Part shown: positions 32,501 through 44,500 of the stretch, piece after piece
Position numbering within the stretch: position 1 is the first letter of the stretch
Layout: every line of letters begins with the position of its first letter
DNA from: Aplysia californica
Lineage: Eukaryota > Mollusca > Gastropoda > Aplysiida > Aplysiidae
DNA length: 64,000 nucleotides
NCBI RefSeq assembly: GCF_000002075.1
Contig: NW_004797773.1
Location: forward strand, 268,845-332,844
Direction of reading: 5' to 3'
The notes under the pieces: model-generated
Told to the model about the DNA's origin: nothing
The model's database searches: none
The model's input: the letters and a program-made list of their open reading frames with translations, nothing else
Translations under genes and position numbers: made by a program

Positions 32501-35500
32501 GAAATGTATCAGGCGAGGAAGACCGAGTGCCATGTTAAAACAAACACATGGGTCGCCACCACTTGGAGAACGAGAGACGCTTCTGTCACAAGTTCATGTT
32601 GACGTCCTTTGTTACTTTGTTACAGACTGGGTAAACAGTGACCACTCATCTCACTTACGATTAGTGTAAGAGTTCTGGGCGGGGCTTATGGGTTATGAGG
32701 GATCACACGTTTACCTCACCAACAACTGAAAATTAGTAGCTATTGGTCAACAGTGGGAGGGGCCTACGCAACATGATCAGTTGGAGGGACTACCTAACAA
32801 CAACGACAAGTGATTTAATTATGACGGCTCGCCCACAACGCCAGGAGCCAATGCACAATTTATGACAAAACGTAATGGAGTCACAAAGGTGGCCGTCTAA
32901 GACAGGTATTATTGCTTAGTGTGATAGGGGTTGTGTGTTAAATTATGGTGGCCGCGGCCACGTTGGACAGGTGCCCGTTTTACACAGTTAAATTATATAG
33001 AAAAAAAACGCAAAGGGGGAAATGGAAAGTGGCCGTTTGTGCAGGTGACCGTCTTATGGAGGTGGCCCGTCAGGGCAGGTTTGACTGTACTTGCTCTCAC
33101 CTTTTCTCTTCATACTGGCAATTGACTGGGTCATGAAAGAAGCCACCAGAGGCAAACGTAATGGAATACAATGGATCCCTTGGCAGCAGCTGGACGACTT
33201 AGACTTCGCCGATGACTTTGCACTACCTCTCACACACATGCTCAGATGCAAGAAAAGACCGAGGAACTCAACAGCCTATCAAGGAGTGTTGGCCTACGTA
33301 TACATCCAGGCAAGTCAAAAGTAGTGAAGCTAGGAAAAGTTTCAAGTCTGGAAAGCAAGCAACATCTCACTGCGCACCAAGATTCGACTTTTTAACTCCA
33401 ACGTCAAGTCTGTGCTCCTCTACAGCTGCGAAACTTGGAAGACAACGAAAACAGTACTGAATAAAGTCCAGACTTTCATCAACAGATGTATGAAGAGTAT
33501 TCTAAGAATTAAGTGGCAGGATAGAATAAGAAATGAAGAGCTGTGGGAAAGGACAGGACAAAAGGATATAGAAGTAGAAATAGGACTAAGAAAGTGGCGA
33601 TGGATGGGACACACCAGAAAGCCCAGCGGAAACATCACAAGACAGTCACTGCAGTGGAAACCACAAGGAGCACGAGGCAGGGGTAGGCCACGGGAAACAT
33701 GGAGAAGATGCGTGGAAAGGGACATGAGAGAAATGAAGCTCACTTGGAACGAGCTTGGAAGGATGGCTCAGGACAGAGATAAATGGAAGGAGCTTGTATG
33801 TGGCCTATACCCTGCCAGGGGTGAAAGGCATTGATTGATTGATGACATGTAATTCTAAACAAAGGTGTACCAAATTGTACTTTTTCAAACTTATTGATAG
33901 AGATCATGTGAAAATATTGTCCCTAGAGTGTTTGTTTTTGATATAGCGTAATTTCTATTTTCACTGACCTGAGCACACACATATTATTATATGTTTTCAG
34001 ACACAGCTGATTGTCCTGGTAGAACACTCTTTCTCAACTGGGTGAAGAGTTTGGCTGAAAGGTTGGTAAAAGAGACAGTTTTATGATTTTCTTTTATTTT
34101 TATTGTTTGATTTGTGTCAAATATCTAAGCACTAGCCTTTATGTAAATCTTGTCAAGTGGGACTGTAATGTTTTGTAGTTCAAAAGTCTGCTAATATTTC
34201 AACACAACTTTTTTTCTGTCCTTAGACTTCTTTTATTTTGTGATTTATTTTCTGTTGTACCTGATGTATTTATATGGCTCAACTGAATAGGAGTTTCTGT
34301 GACATGCTGTATCATTTCAAGAAAATGGAATAATGAGGAACAAGCCCCTTTGTTCTTAATACAGTGTATCAAAGTAAACTATGTAAAACTCTCCACCATT
34401 CTAAGCTTGCTGAGTGATTGTTTGCAAACTACCCCATTTATAACTATATTTTTTTATGCTCCTTTATGTTATGTCCTTGTACCTTTCCTTTCTGTGGTAG
34501 CATAGTATAATTTATACTCATGTATATGGTAATATGAAGGGTTGTAACTGGTTACAATATATGAGGTCATCTGAGCTTGAAAACTGAATGTAGATCTAGC
34601 TGCTGGCTGAGAAAGTTGCTGAAAAAGTAAACAAAAATTTAAATTATGAAGATGATAAAAAAAACCTGTAAAGAATTGCTAAATTTTTTCTTCGTGAGCT
34701 TTTGTATTGGAATAAGGAGAGACCCTGAGGAGAATGTAATTTTTTTTATGTCATATTTTTGTTCTCAGACTTGATCGTCTCATTCTCATCTGCTTTGAAC
34801 GCCAACCTGAATTCTTCAAAAGCTGGCTTCCGCTAGGTCTCCAAAACAGGTCAGATATTATGGTGTACATTCCAGAAATTTAGCAAAGTGATAAATTTAA
34901 GAAAGGTAAAAAAAACTCCCCTGTGTTGTTTTCATGTTAGTAACGTGGGTTTTTTTTTCGAAGGCTGCATTATTCTCATGGCCTACATGCTAAAAGGCCA
35001 TGTGTGCCAAAGAAGATATACACAATACCTTCAGGAACTATGAGGCCTTTAAACTTGTCACAAGAGGCTTTGGCCACCACTTGGGCGAAATTGAAAATTA
35101 CTTCCTACCAAAATTGAAAATACCCTATTCTGTATTTAAAAAATCAAATAGAGTACAGTCGAACCTGTGTAAGACGGAATCGCAAGGGAGCCAGAAAAAA
35201 ATTCCATCTTAGACATTTTCCGTCTTAGACGGGAATTTAGTGGGGGAGATGGGGGGGGGGGTTCAAAGGCCCAGCCGGTGGGATCAAGGATTGCTTGTCC
35301 GATCAGCAAGCAACGGTCAAAACTTCACACCTCTCAACTGCTAGCCTGTCTGATAATGACATGCGTCACTCTTACTTGTCCAATCACCACCAGTGCTTGC
35401 CATTAATAGGACCACTGTTTAACCTATTAAAAACAGACAAGTTTGAACATGATCTCCTTTGCTTCCACCCTTAGCCCCACCCATCGGAGTAACAAGCTCT

Positions 35501-38500
35501 GTCAACCAATGCCACCCCTCACTGCAATCATATACCAACGATTCGAGGAACTCTTTTCTCGGCTGGCATACAATCAGGTTGGCAGGCATTGGTCAAACTA
35601 ATTTCACACCTCTGGCTTCTGGCTACCCAGGAAAGTTTCCGTAGTGGCTCGTTATTCGAGCACTCTCATGAGCAGTCGTGAGATTTCACACCCTCACTAT
35701 CCTGACCATCTGCATCCCCCTGGGCTCACATGATAGGGTAACATCTACCCCCCAATTGCACCCCTACTCCCCCTTCCTCGACCAGCGGCATGGCCTTAGT
35801 TTAGAGCCGGCTGAACAAAACTTGCGAGTTTTGTTTCAAATCAGGGCTGAGCGGGCAAAGCATTTTCCCTCTTCGTAGACTTGTGAAACCCTTGGAAGGG
35901 AGCAGATTTTTCTTTCCATTTCCGCGTTGGACAGGTTTCCATTTTATACAAGTTATTAAAGAGGAATATATCAAGATGGGAGCGGGGAGATTCCGTTAAG
36001 ACATGTTTCCGTTTTATAAAGGTTTCCATTAAGGCAGGTTCGACTGTACCTTCAAAATTGGAATGCGGTTACCTGTGGGGCCCTACAAAGTAGGCAAGGA
36101 CAGCCACGTATGTAAAAATCAGTTGTACTGCAGGTTTAAGAACAGGCAGTTGACTGCCCCTGAGATCAAGCTTCAGAATGCAAAGAAGAAGAAGTGTATG
36201 TCCTGTGTTCAGTTAGGATACTGTAAACCTGTTTGTTATTTCCCCTCTCTGCTCACCAGGATAACATTTGTAGATGGTCAGAGTATTACCTGTGATTTTG
36301 AGCTAAAGAACCAGGATCTGTTCAAGGTGACGACTGCTGCTGTGCCTGAGTTCAAAGGTCAGACGGGGGTGCTGATTGACTCACTGTCTCTTCACATATT
36401 GTTCCAGCAGACTCCAGCAGTTTGCTCAGCCCTTCACAGACTGGCTTCAGGTTTGTAATATGTGAGGCATTGTGGTGACATCAGGCGCTCTTCAAAATAA
36501 TAAAAATCGAAGACACCGGCATGTTTCTTCCCATTTGGCAATTTTAAAAGCTCAACAAATGTAAATTTACAGTTTCCAAGGACTCTCAAGCTTTGCAATT
36601 CATCAAACTTCGGCTTCCATTTTCTTTCTAATTTTGCCTCTGAAACCAGGTAACCCCTACCTCCTTCATTCGGAAATATCTCGACTTCTATTGAAGACTG
36701 GTGGGTAAGCAAGATAAATGAACATGTTTTAAGATGATGCCAATAACTCCATGTGCCCAAAAATTGAAGCGAGGCTATTTCCACAGCATCATGACACATG
36801 GTTATTGTACTTACTTATTTTTAAACTTTTTTCTGTCCTCTTATGGATATGCTTTTGTCGTGATATGGGCCAGGTGTGCTGCTATTTGGATTGTCATTTT
36901 GTTCCTTTAAAGGATCTCTTTGACTCTGTCGACCCATCTTTTTCTTTGTCTTCTTTGAAACTATAGAATCATATATTGTAAGCCTTTGAGCCTGGCTGTT
37001 GTGTCCCCATTTTCATTACATCAAACCACCTTATTTGCTGTCTCTCGATGTATTTGATGCCTGATTCGATGCTCACTAGATGTCTGATGTCACCAATTCT
37101 TTGTCTTTCCCTTCTCATAATGTTGAATGTTTTTCTAAGACATTGTTAAAACAAATTAGAATATATATTAACTAAAATCTCAACTCCTAACGCTCTTTTA
37201 GATCCTTTTTTGGGGGGTTTGGAAACGGAATTTTTACTTCATATAATCTTCCCCTTTAATTCCTATGACATGGAATGTGTGAATGTGCTACCTTTGTCCT
37301 TCTGCTCTCCATACTGTGGTGGAGAATCTAACAGCTGACCCTTGGGAGCTCAGTGGCACTGGTTTCTTTAGGCTTTTGGGATGAGGGCTCAAAGAGTAGG
37401 TCCCAGTTTTATGGCTCAAAATTGGCTACAATCCTACTTTACTCAAAACATAATCCTAACAAATTATTTTTTGGACCCACAATTGTATATGATGATGAAT
37501 ATTTTTCAAGACTTGTATGTAAAAAGTGTTTGTTTGGTTGTTGTTTTTTTTATTTATGTTGAATCTATGTGTAACTTGCAAAGTTTCCTCGTGGATTTGT
37601 CTGTTCTTCAGATAAGAGATTTTCACAAGTTGTGGCTGTACTGCATCGAGATGTACACGATCCCCACACTTGTAGCTTGATGGAGCATGTAGCGTCCAGT
37701 GTAATCTCATTGCGGAATGTCCACTCTGGAAAACACATCTGTCACGTCAGGCACTGTCGCCCAACAGGGAAGGTTTTCAGAACTGTGAGTATCTTACATT
37801 TTTTCAGGCTTTCATTCTCTTAAAATGAAGTTTTAATGCCATGTCTTATTCATACATATTTGATACTATGTGTGTTAGGCACAAACCCTTTTAACCTGAA
37901 ATTTTGAGGGGGGAAAAGTATCAAAGGGAAGAACTTAGTTGGGTGTGGCTGACTGAAATAGCGCAGTCATATTTTGATAATTTGGAAACATTCATATACA
38001 ATAGATTCTATACTATATGTGGCATCATGTGGAATAAATAATGACATTGCAGAAACTCACATTTTTCTGCCTATTAGCAATGATAGTACATAACAAGATG
38101 GGCCACTTCTCTCTTTGAGCCAATTAAAAAAGTGTCCTCAAAATTTGGTGGCGCCCTCTTCACAAAAGCGCACTCTTTGCGAACAGAGTTACCCTACTTG
38201 AGTTTTTAAAAATCAAAATGAAACTAGCAAGTTTTGGCATAAATTTCGGAAGAACGCTTTTTTAAAATGGTTACGCTGACAAAAAACCTCTTCCGGAGGA
38301 AAAGGTGATGGTTTTCTTCGTTTAATTTGACTTTAGAATGAAAGGCGAGAGGTCATTAAAATTTTAAAAAACCTAAAACTACGCACTGAACGTACCCGAA
38401 CTGCTGATGAACAGCAGTCGATCTGCGCACGCAAGGAGGTGCTATTCCTATTCTTCTTCTGGAAAAACGAAAGAGAGCTTCAAAACAGACCGCAGCGCCA

Positions 38501-41500
38501 TCTGAAGCAAAGAGCGGACTTCCTGCGGACACTTTTTTGGCTGAGTGAACCATCTTGTTATTCACTATCTTTGGCTGAGTGAACCATCTTGTTATTCACT
38601 ATCTTTGGCTGAGTGAACCATCTTGTTATTCACTATCTTTGCTATTAGGCAATTTGTAAAGATTGTATTTTTCTGGCCTAACACTTTTGATGTCCATTTC
38701 GTAAAGCATTTCTTTGTCCATTTCGTAAAGCATTTCTTTGTCCATTTCGTAAAGCATTTCTTTGTGAATTTTACTGAAAAACACTGATCAAAGGTACAAA
38801 AATGTAAAGTTGCAGTTTCCAAGGACTGTCAAGTTTTGGAAGTCACCAGAGTTTGGCGGACATTTTCTCGCCAGTTTTTTCTCTGACATCAGGTGACCCC
38901 ACTACTTACTTCAATTAATTTCTATTCAAAATAAGCGGATATTTTTTTTTAATGAAAAGCAAGACAAGTAAACATGCTTTGAGCTGATATCAGTAACTCC
39001 ATATGCTTAAAAAATGATGAGTGCCTAAATTCAGTGCTTTGTGGCACATCTATAGACCAGTGTGGGCTCTGTAATTACCCTGTTCAGCTGAGACCTGAGT
39101 TGTAAGTTATGGTGTGTCAACATTTCACCGGGACACCAAAAGAAGTAAAGTACACCAAAAAGAAGAGCAGTCGTACTGCTCTAACGACTACCTGTTCAAG
39201 ACAATTACCTATACAAACGACCAGTTCCAACTTTCCGCTTGCATTTTTTTTCTCTCTATCTATATATATAACAATAACACTGTACAAAATATCCTCCTGC
39301 CTAAGACAGCATTTTAAATTTTTTTTTTTGCGGTAATGGGGGGGCCATCGTGGACAATTTTGAATATATTGTATAGTAGATACAGACCTCTCCTAAACAC
39401 CATTAATAGCTTTGCTCAGCCATGAGCATGTATGTTAATTAATAAGCTTCATCAAAGTACTTCTTCCTTTCCAGGTGGAGTCCTTTACAGTAGATGACAG
39501 CTTTCACATACGCAACTTGAAACCACATCAGTCTGCTTCTGAAAATGTAACACTTTCTCAAGTTACTCCTGAGGTACGAGTTCTATCTTTGGGAATGAAA
39601 TGATTGCCAGGCAATACGAGAATGTTAAAATCATATTACTTATCTATATAATCAAACCTGCTATAAAGACCATCTGTTCAAGACTAATAAACCTGTGCAA
39701 ATGACTACTTTTCACTCCCTCCACCCCTCCCATTTCCCATCTCGCAGTGTTTCTTTATTAAAATGACACTGTCAAGAAACCACCAGTCCAAGATGATCAC
39801 TTTCCTCCTTGACAAAAGGAAATCGTCTTACGCTGGTTTGAAAGTATTTTTTATGGTCCTGATTGTATGTATTAAGAGGGGGTTGCTGTTTTTTCAGTGA
39901 AGACAAAAAAATCTATATTTTCTAAGCTAAGACTTCAATTCACACTTTGCTTCCTTTTGGCAATCATGTGTACATGATAAAAAAAAAGTACAGAGATGGA
40001 GACAAAATTGCTTGCTACATTTTTGAAGTCTTTATGCAGATAAAAATCAACTTCAAGTCCCCACTTAAAATAAGATAATAATAAAAGTGACTTTCAAGCA
40101 TGACATCACAACAACCCACAGATCTCTATACTCTTTTTCATGGCTACACTTTTTTTTTCATTTCACACAAAATAAGAGTATTTTTCAGGCCTGGACTTAC
40201 GAGCTGAAGTCCTCCAGTGGTGCATTGGGAGAGGGCATGAAGAAAATCGTCATGCTCATAAAATAAATGTCTAAGCCATTTTTAGCTTTTTTGAGAAAAC
40301 ATTTTTTTAAAACTGTTACTTTGGAACAATTGACTCTGTGAAACGCTTGAATTTTGGTACCCTCAGTTGATTTTATGTTTGGATTATTCTTTTGTCCAAG
40401 TGAACCATATCACCAAGCTGGCTCTGCTCTTCGTTTCAGAACCATAAACTCCAAACCTTCCATAAATTTCTTAGGCCATTATCTTATGCCAACAGTTTTG
40501 GAGTTACTCCCTCTTTTAGGGGGTCTGCTGACTATGTTTATAATTGTGAATGTTTTTACGGCCACATTGATGAAATTTAAATCACTTATGGGGTGAGTTT
40601 CTGCAAGTGTGGCCTGTCAGGATCGACCTTGGCTGAGTGGAATGCAGCATTCTAGCAGATAGTCAGGGATGCTCGGTAAAATAGCTTCTACATTCGAGAA
40701 TCCACCTCACATCTTGTGTGTGCAATGATGAAGGGCTTAACCATTACACCACAGACAGGGATGGACTTTATTTATTTCTCTACCCACTTTAGATTACATT
40801 GTCTAGGTTAACGAGTGATGTAATTGGGAGGAGCGAAATGGCAAAGAAAAGGCAGAACGCACTACAGAGTTGATCAAATTAGTCACAGTCAAATTCTGCT
40901 ACATTCATTTTCCTGGATGTGGAACCTGAAAAAAATCTTGGTGGAAGTGACTACCATTTGAATCTTTCTTTTTTTTTTCTTGTTGTGTAGCAGTAATACT
41001 ATATATTTTGAATTCTCTAGGCGGATCCCATTAGTCAGCTGTCTTTCAACCTGTCTCTAACGGAAACAGAAAAGGTTGCCCGAAGTCAAGTGAAACTGCC
41101 ACATTTGAAGACTGGGTAATGTATTCATATTTAGGACCATTTTAAAAAACGAATCTAGAACCTGTTTTTGAGGTTTATTACTATTACTTTCAAAATGTAC
41201 CTGTCATATATAATCATTTAACTGAACAGTTGTTTTGAGTCCTTGATGTTTTTTTAGTTGTTGAAGAATGCGTCACTGTTGTTCATAACCCAACATTTCA
41301 CAATCTAAGCTAGGCAGTTTTGAAATCAGGATCATGATGAAATCTGGGACTTAACCTACCGAAATAATGAAATTGAAGATCCTGACTTTTTCGGAACTAT
41401 CAAATATTTTTTGGGGTTCAACACCTTTTTATGTCCATTTAAAAACACATTTCTGTGTGGATGTTACTGAAAAAACATTGATCAAAGACACACCAAAAAA

Positions 41501-44500
41501 TGTTAGTTTATAGTTTCCAAGGAAACTTAAACTTTGAAAGTCACCAAACTTTGGCGGCCCTTTTCTCGCAAAATTTTTCTAACACCAGGTAACCCACCTC
41601 CTTCAATCACAGAAACCTCCATTTCTATTCAAGACAGATGGATTTTTTTTAAAAATCAAAAGCAAAACAAATGAACAAGCTTTAAAATGATACCAACAGC
41701 TTCATATGTCCAAAAAATTGATGAGTGCCTAATTTCACGCTGCATCACATTTTGCTCAGTATCAGATATCTTACAATTTTTATTTTTTCTAAATTTGGGC
41801 TACCACCTCCCTCTACCAACCTTCCCTGTGTATAAAGAGAAAAATTACCAGACCCGGACAGTCTGGGGCACTTATTTATACTGAGAAGACCCGAAAAGAC
41901 ACCCCAAAAAACCCCAAAAGACCCCAAAAGGCAGCCGAAAAGACACAAATAGACAGCCGAAAAGACCCAAGAAGACAGCCGAAAAGACCCGAGAAGACCC
42001 GAGAAAACCAAAAAAGACACGAAAAGACACTAAATGACCCGAAAAGACATACATGATTTATTTATTTGTTGTTTATTTATTGCTACTGGTTGCAAAAATA
42101 AGCAACTTAATATAGCCACATGGAAATGTGAGAACAATGTACCAGAAAGGCAAATTAGATAGTATAGAGCAGGAAATGGACAGGATGAAGCTAAATATGT
42201 TAGGCCTTTCAGAAGTTAGATGGGAGGGGGCAGGCTCGATTAGAAGAGGATCCAAAACAATTATATATTCAGGAGGAAAAACCCATGAAAGAGGAGTCGG
42301 AATTTTATTTGACGAAGCAACAGCAAAGAGCATCAAAGGTTTTTGGGGAGTTTCAGACAGAGTCATAATGGCTAAATTAGAGGGAAAACCTTCTGACATA
42401 GGTGTCATCCAAATATATACACCAACATCAGAGCACGACAACGAGGAAATTGAGACTTTTTATGAAAACCTTGATAAGGCGATGAAACAGTTAAAATCAC
42501 AAGATGTAAAGGTAGTCATAGGAGACTTTAATGCCAAAGTAGGAAGTACACGTATAGAAGATATAGTTGGGCCATGGGGACTGGGTAGAGAGAATGAACG
42601 TGGGGAACGACTGGTAGAATGGTGTAGAGAAAATAATTTTATGATCTCAAACACCTGGTATGAAAATCTCACAAGAAGACGATACACTTGGAAGAGTCCT
42701 GGCGATAGAAGTGAAAATCAAATAGACTTCATACTTATTCAGAAACGTTTTAGAAATACAATAAAATTATCTAAATCACTGCCAGGAGTGGACTGTGATA
42801 GTGACCATGTACCAGTCATCAACTGTCTTTTCGGGTCTTTTCGGGTTTTCTCAGTATAAATGAGTGCCGACGGTCTGTGTCACAACATCACATACAGTTA
42901 ACTGTAACAGCATAAACACACGCTCTGCATTGAGCCCTTTTAGTTGTAATTGTACAGTGCCACTTTGCCCTAAGAAAAACATTAGACTTTAGAAGTGCCA
43001 AAGCCAGGAGTAAGGAAAACTTTGGGTTGACAAGGTGTTAGAAAATCTTTTCCCTGTTTTGTTGTGGGTGACAGCCTAGGTCAATGAGATAATGGTTTTT
43101 TTTTAGTGAATCTTTGTTTGAACTTTGAAACAATTAGTTAAGGTGAGTGCATGGCAAATGGCCATATTTCTCATTTTTAATCCAGATTACTTTTTTGGGT
43201 GGTTGATTGCCAAAACGTCTGCTGGTGGGTAGGCAGCCCTGTTTATATTTTTATCGTCACGGTGGCCTAAAAAAAGTAAAGTTATTTCTGCATCCGATCC
43301 GGACATTGGGGATTACCTTGTTAGTGAGACAACTTCCTGGGCCTTCGACATTTTGTGGTAGGGTGACCTACATTCAGAATGTAATGAGTTTTTATGTGTG
43401 GGTTTCTCCTTTTTCTTTCTTTTTTTTCTTTCAACAAATTGTATTTGATCATTTGTTCTTTGTTCTTGCCTTATACTGTAATAGATTATAATAGTACTTA
43501 TAATACTGTGAACCTCCCTCAACTCAAAGAACACAAGTGCACTTTGGATTAAAAGCCCATGCATGCACATGCGGTGTCAGTGGCCTAGACCTCTGACTCA
43601 ACTGCAAGGTCATGGCTTCAAATCCTGTCAAGGGCCCAGTTTTGTGTCCTTGGGAAAAATACAACACAAATTTTCCTTGAGCATGTAACCCGCTGCATGC
43701 ACAGTGTGCTTCCAGACTGCCTGAGAAGCTGAAAATATTTCCGAGTCGTGTTCTAGGGTCTGCTGGGGTATGAATGGTTGTAAAGCTCATAGACCATGCT
43801 GTAGAGAGATCGGCGACCTCCAACCTTTAGGCTTGTTTTGGCGTAATAAGCATTTCGGTCTAATGCAATGCCCCTCTACTAATTTATTATATAATGTCCA
43901 GGCTAATAACCTTGACTGCGACTATCATGTACATTGTGTCATTCATAGCAATAAGACAGTCCCTGACTGGTTTTTGAGCAGAGACCAAAGTATGCTTCTA
44001 TGATGAGATGCCAATGCTACCGAAAGCTGACAAAATGCCCTTTTTTATTTTGACACTAATTTTTTTAATTTGCTAAATCGAAAGCCTGATAAGTTATCCT
44101 ACCTATGTGAAAAAAATCAAACAAAAACTGTGACTCCTTTTTGAATAAATTAGAATCCAAATTTGAGAAGAACGCTATTTTAAAATGATTGCGCTGACAA
44201 AAAGTCTCTTTGTCTCGAAACTGCTGTAAGTTTTGTCAGCTTACAGCAAAATGCCCCTACCTGCATCACCCCACATCGTTAATCGCTTGTTTTAAAAGTT
44301 TGATTACACATACTCCCCAGATAATTGTTGCTAACGACCAAGGCAGGTTTTTTTTGTTTTTTTAAAAAAGTGTCAATTTGTATATTTCTTTATGTGTATG
44401 TATATCATTAACATTTGTCATTGCCTTTACAAGCTCTGCTTTTTTCAAACGATTCAAAGAAAGTCTATTCTTTGAGGGGGGGAGGGGGTGTTATCCGGCC

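Larger units (their letters stand above)
38090..39060. repeat. Dispersed intronic repeat, copy 2, with tandem blocks
   Basis: The right part (38810-39050) matches the copies at 36480 and 41505. The left part (38200-38300, GGAAGAACGCTTTTTTAAAA) matches 44160-44215 in the last ELP5 intron. Two tandem arrays lie inside it (38539-38640, 38691-38762). Confidence 0.55.

Noticed and set aside
35000-35212. ORF in ELP5 intron 3 as an ELP5 exon
   Set aside because: Exons 3 and 4 (34849 to 36260) join in phase and in homology without it; the ORF and the piece at 36050-36220 are unidentified and flank a MITE.
36063-36259. Upstream extension of ELP5 exon 4 as coding
   Set aside because: A clear acceptor (CTGCTCACCAG) at 36259 and the phase of exon 3 place the exon start at 36260; the upstream open frame is fortuitous or old repeat coding.
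41745-42054. Overlapping minus-strand ORFs rich in Phe, Gly, Leu and Ser
   Set aside because: They are translations of the degenerate GAAAAGACCC array of the MULE-like element's arm.
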